A stretch of DNA of 48,466 nt from a virus. Position numbers and translations under genes: made by a program. Below are positions 47,625 through 48,466 of the stretch, one piece after another (positions within the stretch are counted from its first letter, which is position 1; each line of letters opens with the position of its first letter). The stretch lies in the IMG/VR virus record IMGVR_UViG_3300037258_000827, positions 1 through 48,466 of that record; one strand, 5' to 3'. The notes beneath the pieces were generated by a model that searched no databases, was not told the origin of the DNA, and saw nothing but the letters and a program-made list of their open reading frames with translations.

Positions 47625-48002
47625 TTACTCAAGAAACTTCTTCGCCCTTTCCGGCGCCATCAGCTCGTCTAATGCCTCGCCGGCCTTGTCCTCATTAAGC
47701 CTATTCATCAATTCCTCTTCCCTCTCAGGAGAGACTTCCGTGTCATGGAGGACCTTTGCAAGGGATTGATCAATCGCCTCCTGCGATGCCGGCGGGAGAT
47801 TGAATTTCTGCTCCCCCCTGGGACCTTGATATTGATTCCAGGTCTCCCCTCTAACAATCCTCCCAATTGTCCCGATTGAAACTCCAAACGCCCGGCATAG
47901 ACTCCCCTGCGTCTCGCCTTGCGAGTATCGCTCTCTAATCTCCAGAACCTGCCCTGGTTCCAGCACCGCAGCTCGAGTATTGAATCGACCAAACTTTGAC
48001 AC
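47625..48002 (-). CDS. Helix-turn-helix protein, candidate regulator
   Basis: The GTG at 48002 follows GGAGG directly after hairpin copy 2 (125 residues); the upstream ATG frame runs through the hairpin. 'EPGQVLEIRERYSQGETQGS' and 'LCRAFGVSIGTIGRIVRGET' form a clear HTH as in Hin-recombinase-like or homeodomain-like phage proteins, also common as a DNA-binding part of HNH proteins. A helical acidic C-terminus may dimerise. It is a good candidate for binding the operator sites near 2108-2188. Confidence 0.75.
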   Translation of the reverse strand: MSKFGRFNTRAAVLEPGQVLEIRERYSQGETQGSLCRAFGVSIGTIGRIVRGETWNQYQGPRGEQKFNLPPASQEAIDQSLAKVLHDTEVSPEREEELMNRLNEDKAGEALDELMAPERAKKFLE

Positions 48003-48012
48003 ACTGCCTCCA

Positions 48013-48037
48013 ACGCCGCAGAGCCGGCGGGTTATTT
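48013..48037 (-). repeat. Hairpin-SD module, copy 2
   Basis: Identical over 25 nt to copy 1. On the minus strand the lipoprotein stop (AAATAA) touches it on one side and GGAGG of the HTH gene follows on the other. Confidence 0.85.
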
Positions 48038-48256
48038 GACCACGAGCAGTCGGCTGGGAGCTGCAGAGCACTCCCAGACGGAAGGAATTTGAGCTGAGTC
48101 AAGATGACAGGAAAGGACCTCCTCACCGGAAGCCGGCGGCATGGAGGAACAGCCGCTGTTCGCGCAGAGAATGATGATTGCTGCGATTGCTAAGAGCAAC
48201 CGGTTAGCTCCCACGCCGCAGAGCCGGCGGGGTTCCACCCGCTGAGGGATCTTCAT
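48032..48256 (-). CDS. Small lipoprotein-like protein
   Basis: From ATG 48256 it is 74 residues. A more natural signal peptide begins at a TTG about 60 nt in, behind GGGAG after hairpin copy 3: LLLAIAAIIILCANSGCSS. Hydrophobic core then N-S-G-C fits a lipobox except for Asn in place of Leu. The remaining ~40 residues contain two more Cys and no known fold. It may be an outer-membrane lipoprotein such as an o-spanin or an exclusion protein, though it is far from the lysis genes. Confidence 0.6.
   Translation of the reverse strand: MKIPQRVEPRRLCGVGANRLLLAIAAIIILCANSGCSSMPPASGEEVLSCHLDSAQIPSVWECSAAPSRLLVVK
48213..48231 (-). repeat. Hairpin-SD module, copy 3
   Basis: ACGCCGCAGAGCCGGCGGG on the plus strand. 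On the minus strand GGGAG follows and then the TTG that opens the lipoprotein signal peptide. Unlike copies 1 and 2 there is no stop codon directly before the stem. Confidence 0.8.
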
Positions 48257-48466
48257 GTCTTTTCCTTGGCCCATAGAACCCTCAGATATTTCATATCCGA
48301 AGGTGACAGTATCACCTGTCTTGCTTTCACCACCTGCTTTATTTTACACCAGACGCCGAATGCTCCCCATAGAGAGCTTGGGCAATCGGCAAGAGGAATT
48401 AGACCACTGTCTAATAGCTCTCCATTACAGTCTGTTACTCTGACTGGAACAACCCAGAATCGTCGG
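48253..48466 (-). CDS. Join-spanning small gene, 3' part (partial copy)
   Basis: Same gene as at 1-213. The window ends inside codon 2, so the ATG and its ribosome site are missing here, while the natural stop TGA (48255-48253) is present. The difference at 48339 is within the repeat. The stop overlaps the ATG of the lipoprotein-like gene. Confidence 0.8.
   Translation of the reverse strand, partial: RRFWVVPVRVTDCNGELLDSGLIPLADCPSSLWGAFGVWCKIKQVVKARQVILSPSDMKYLRVLWAKEKT
48259..48466. repeat. Terminal redundancy, right copy
   Basis: Repeats bases 1-208 with T instead of C at 48339. It marks the point where the sequence closes on itself. Confidence 0.95.

Noticed and set aside
1-48466. CRISPR array, tRNA, integrase or repressor
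   Set aside because: No regularly spaced repeats, cloverleaf with CCA-type acceptor, tyrosine/serine recombinase motif or CI-like protein was seen in a read of both strands. Absence by eye is not proof.

Overview
The window looks like one essentially complete tailed-phage genome, drawn as a line with a short overlap. Bases 1-208 are repeated at 48259-48466 with a single mismatch, and a small gene reads continuously across the join (213 to 1, then 48258 to 48253). The molecule is therefore probably circular or circularly permuted, about 48.26 kb long. I saw no integrase, excisionase, CI-like repressor, tRNA or rRNA gene, so a strictly lytic phage is the simplest reading. P22-style tail-machine proteins, large ejection proteins, a T4-type lysozyme and secreted or lipoprotein signal peptides point to a podovirus of a Gram-negative host. 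The host cannot be named from the sequence.

Layout. Two transcription blocks diverge from a gene-poor control region at about 640-2540. The plus strand (2538-31919) is the late block. It runs: small terminase candidate, virion surface proteins including a probable glycosidase, LuxR-type HTH protein, large terminase, portal, GroES-like co-chaperonin, scaffold, head proteins, major capsid protein, P22 gp4/gp10-like tail proteins, three ejection proteins, a PurD-like ATP-grasp enzyme, tail fibre-like proteins, and a lysis cassette (membrane protein, lysozyme, holin candidate, papain-fold hydrolase candidate). Most genes overlap by 1-4 bases, so translation is probably coupled.

The minus strand, read from 1927 leftward through the join and on from 48258 down to 31916, is the early/replication block. 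It holds many small unknown genes, a UvrD-like helicase, an unusual HELVEA protein ending in the SSB tip sequence DDDIPF, two homing endonucleases, a Cas4/RecB-like nuclease, a Sak4-like ATPase, an SSB-like protein, a ParB-methyltransferase fusion, a DUF1937 protein, a uracil-DNA glycosylase fused to a family A DNA polymerase, and a DUF3987-like ATPase. The two blocks converge at 31916-31919, where their stop codons share a CTAG.

The most unusual signals are regulatory or mosaic. A roughly 42-bp dyad element occurs four times, always between genes. Three GCACT/AGTGC operator-like dyads and three TTKACATAA boxes lie in the divergent region. A 30-nt inverted repeat encloses an A-rich tract beside microsatellites and may be the origin. 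A hairpin placed before a ribosome binding site occurs three times. A GGAGACTCACC translation leader is shared by minus-strand genes. The octamer GTGCCGRC is far over-represented. At the protein level, the SSB-like tail on a non-SSB protein, the UDG-polymerase fusion with histidine at the position of E. coli F762, and a shared C-terminal DALLA tail on three early proteins deserve follow-up. All calls were made by eye, without database searches.
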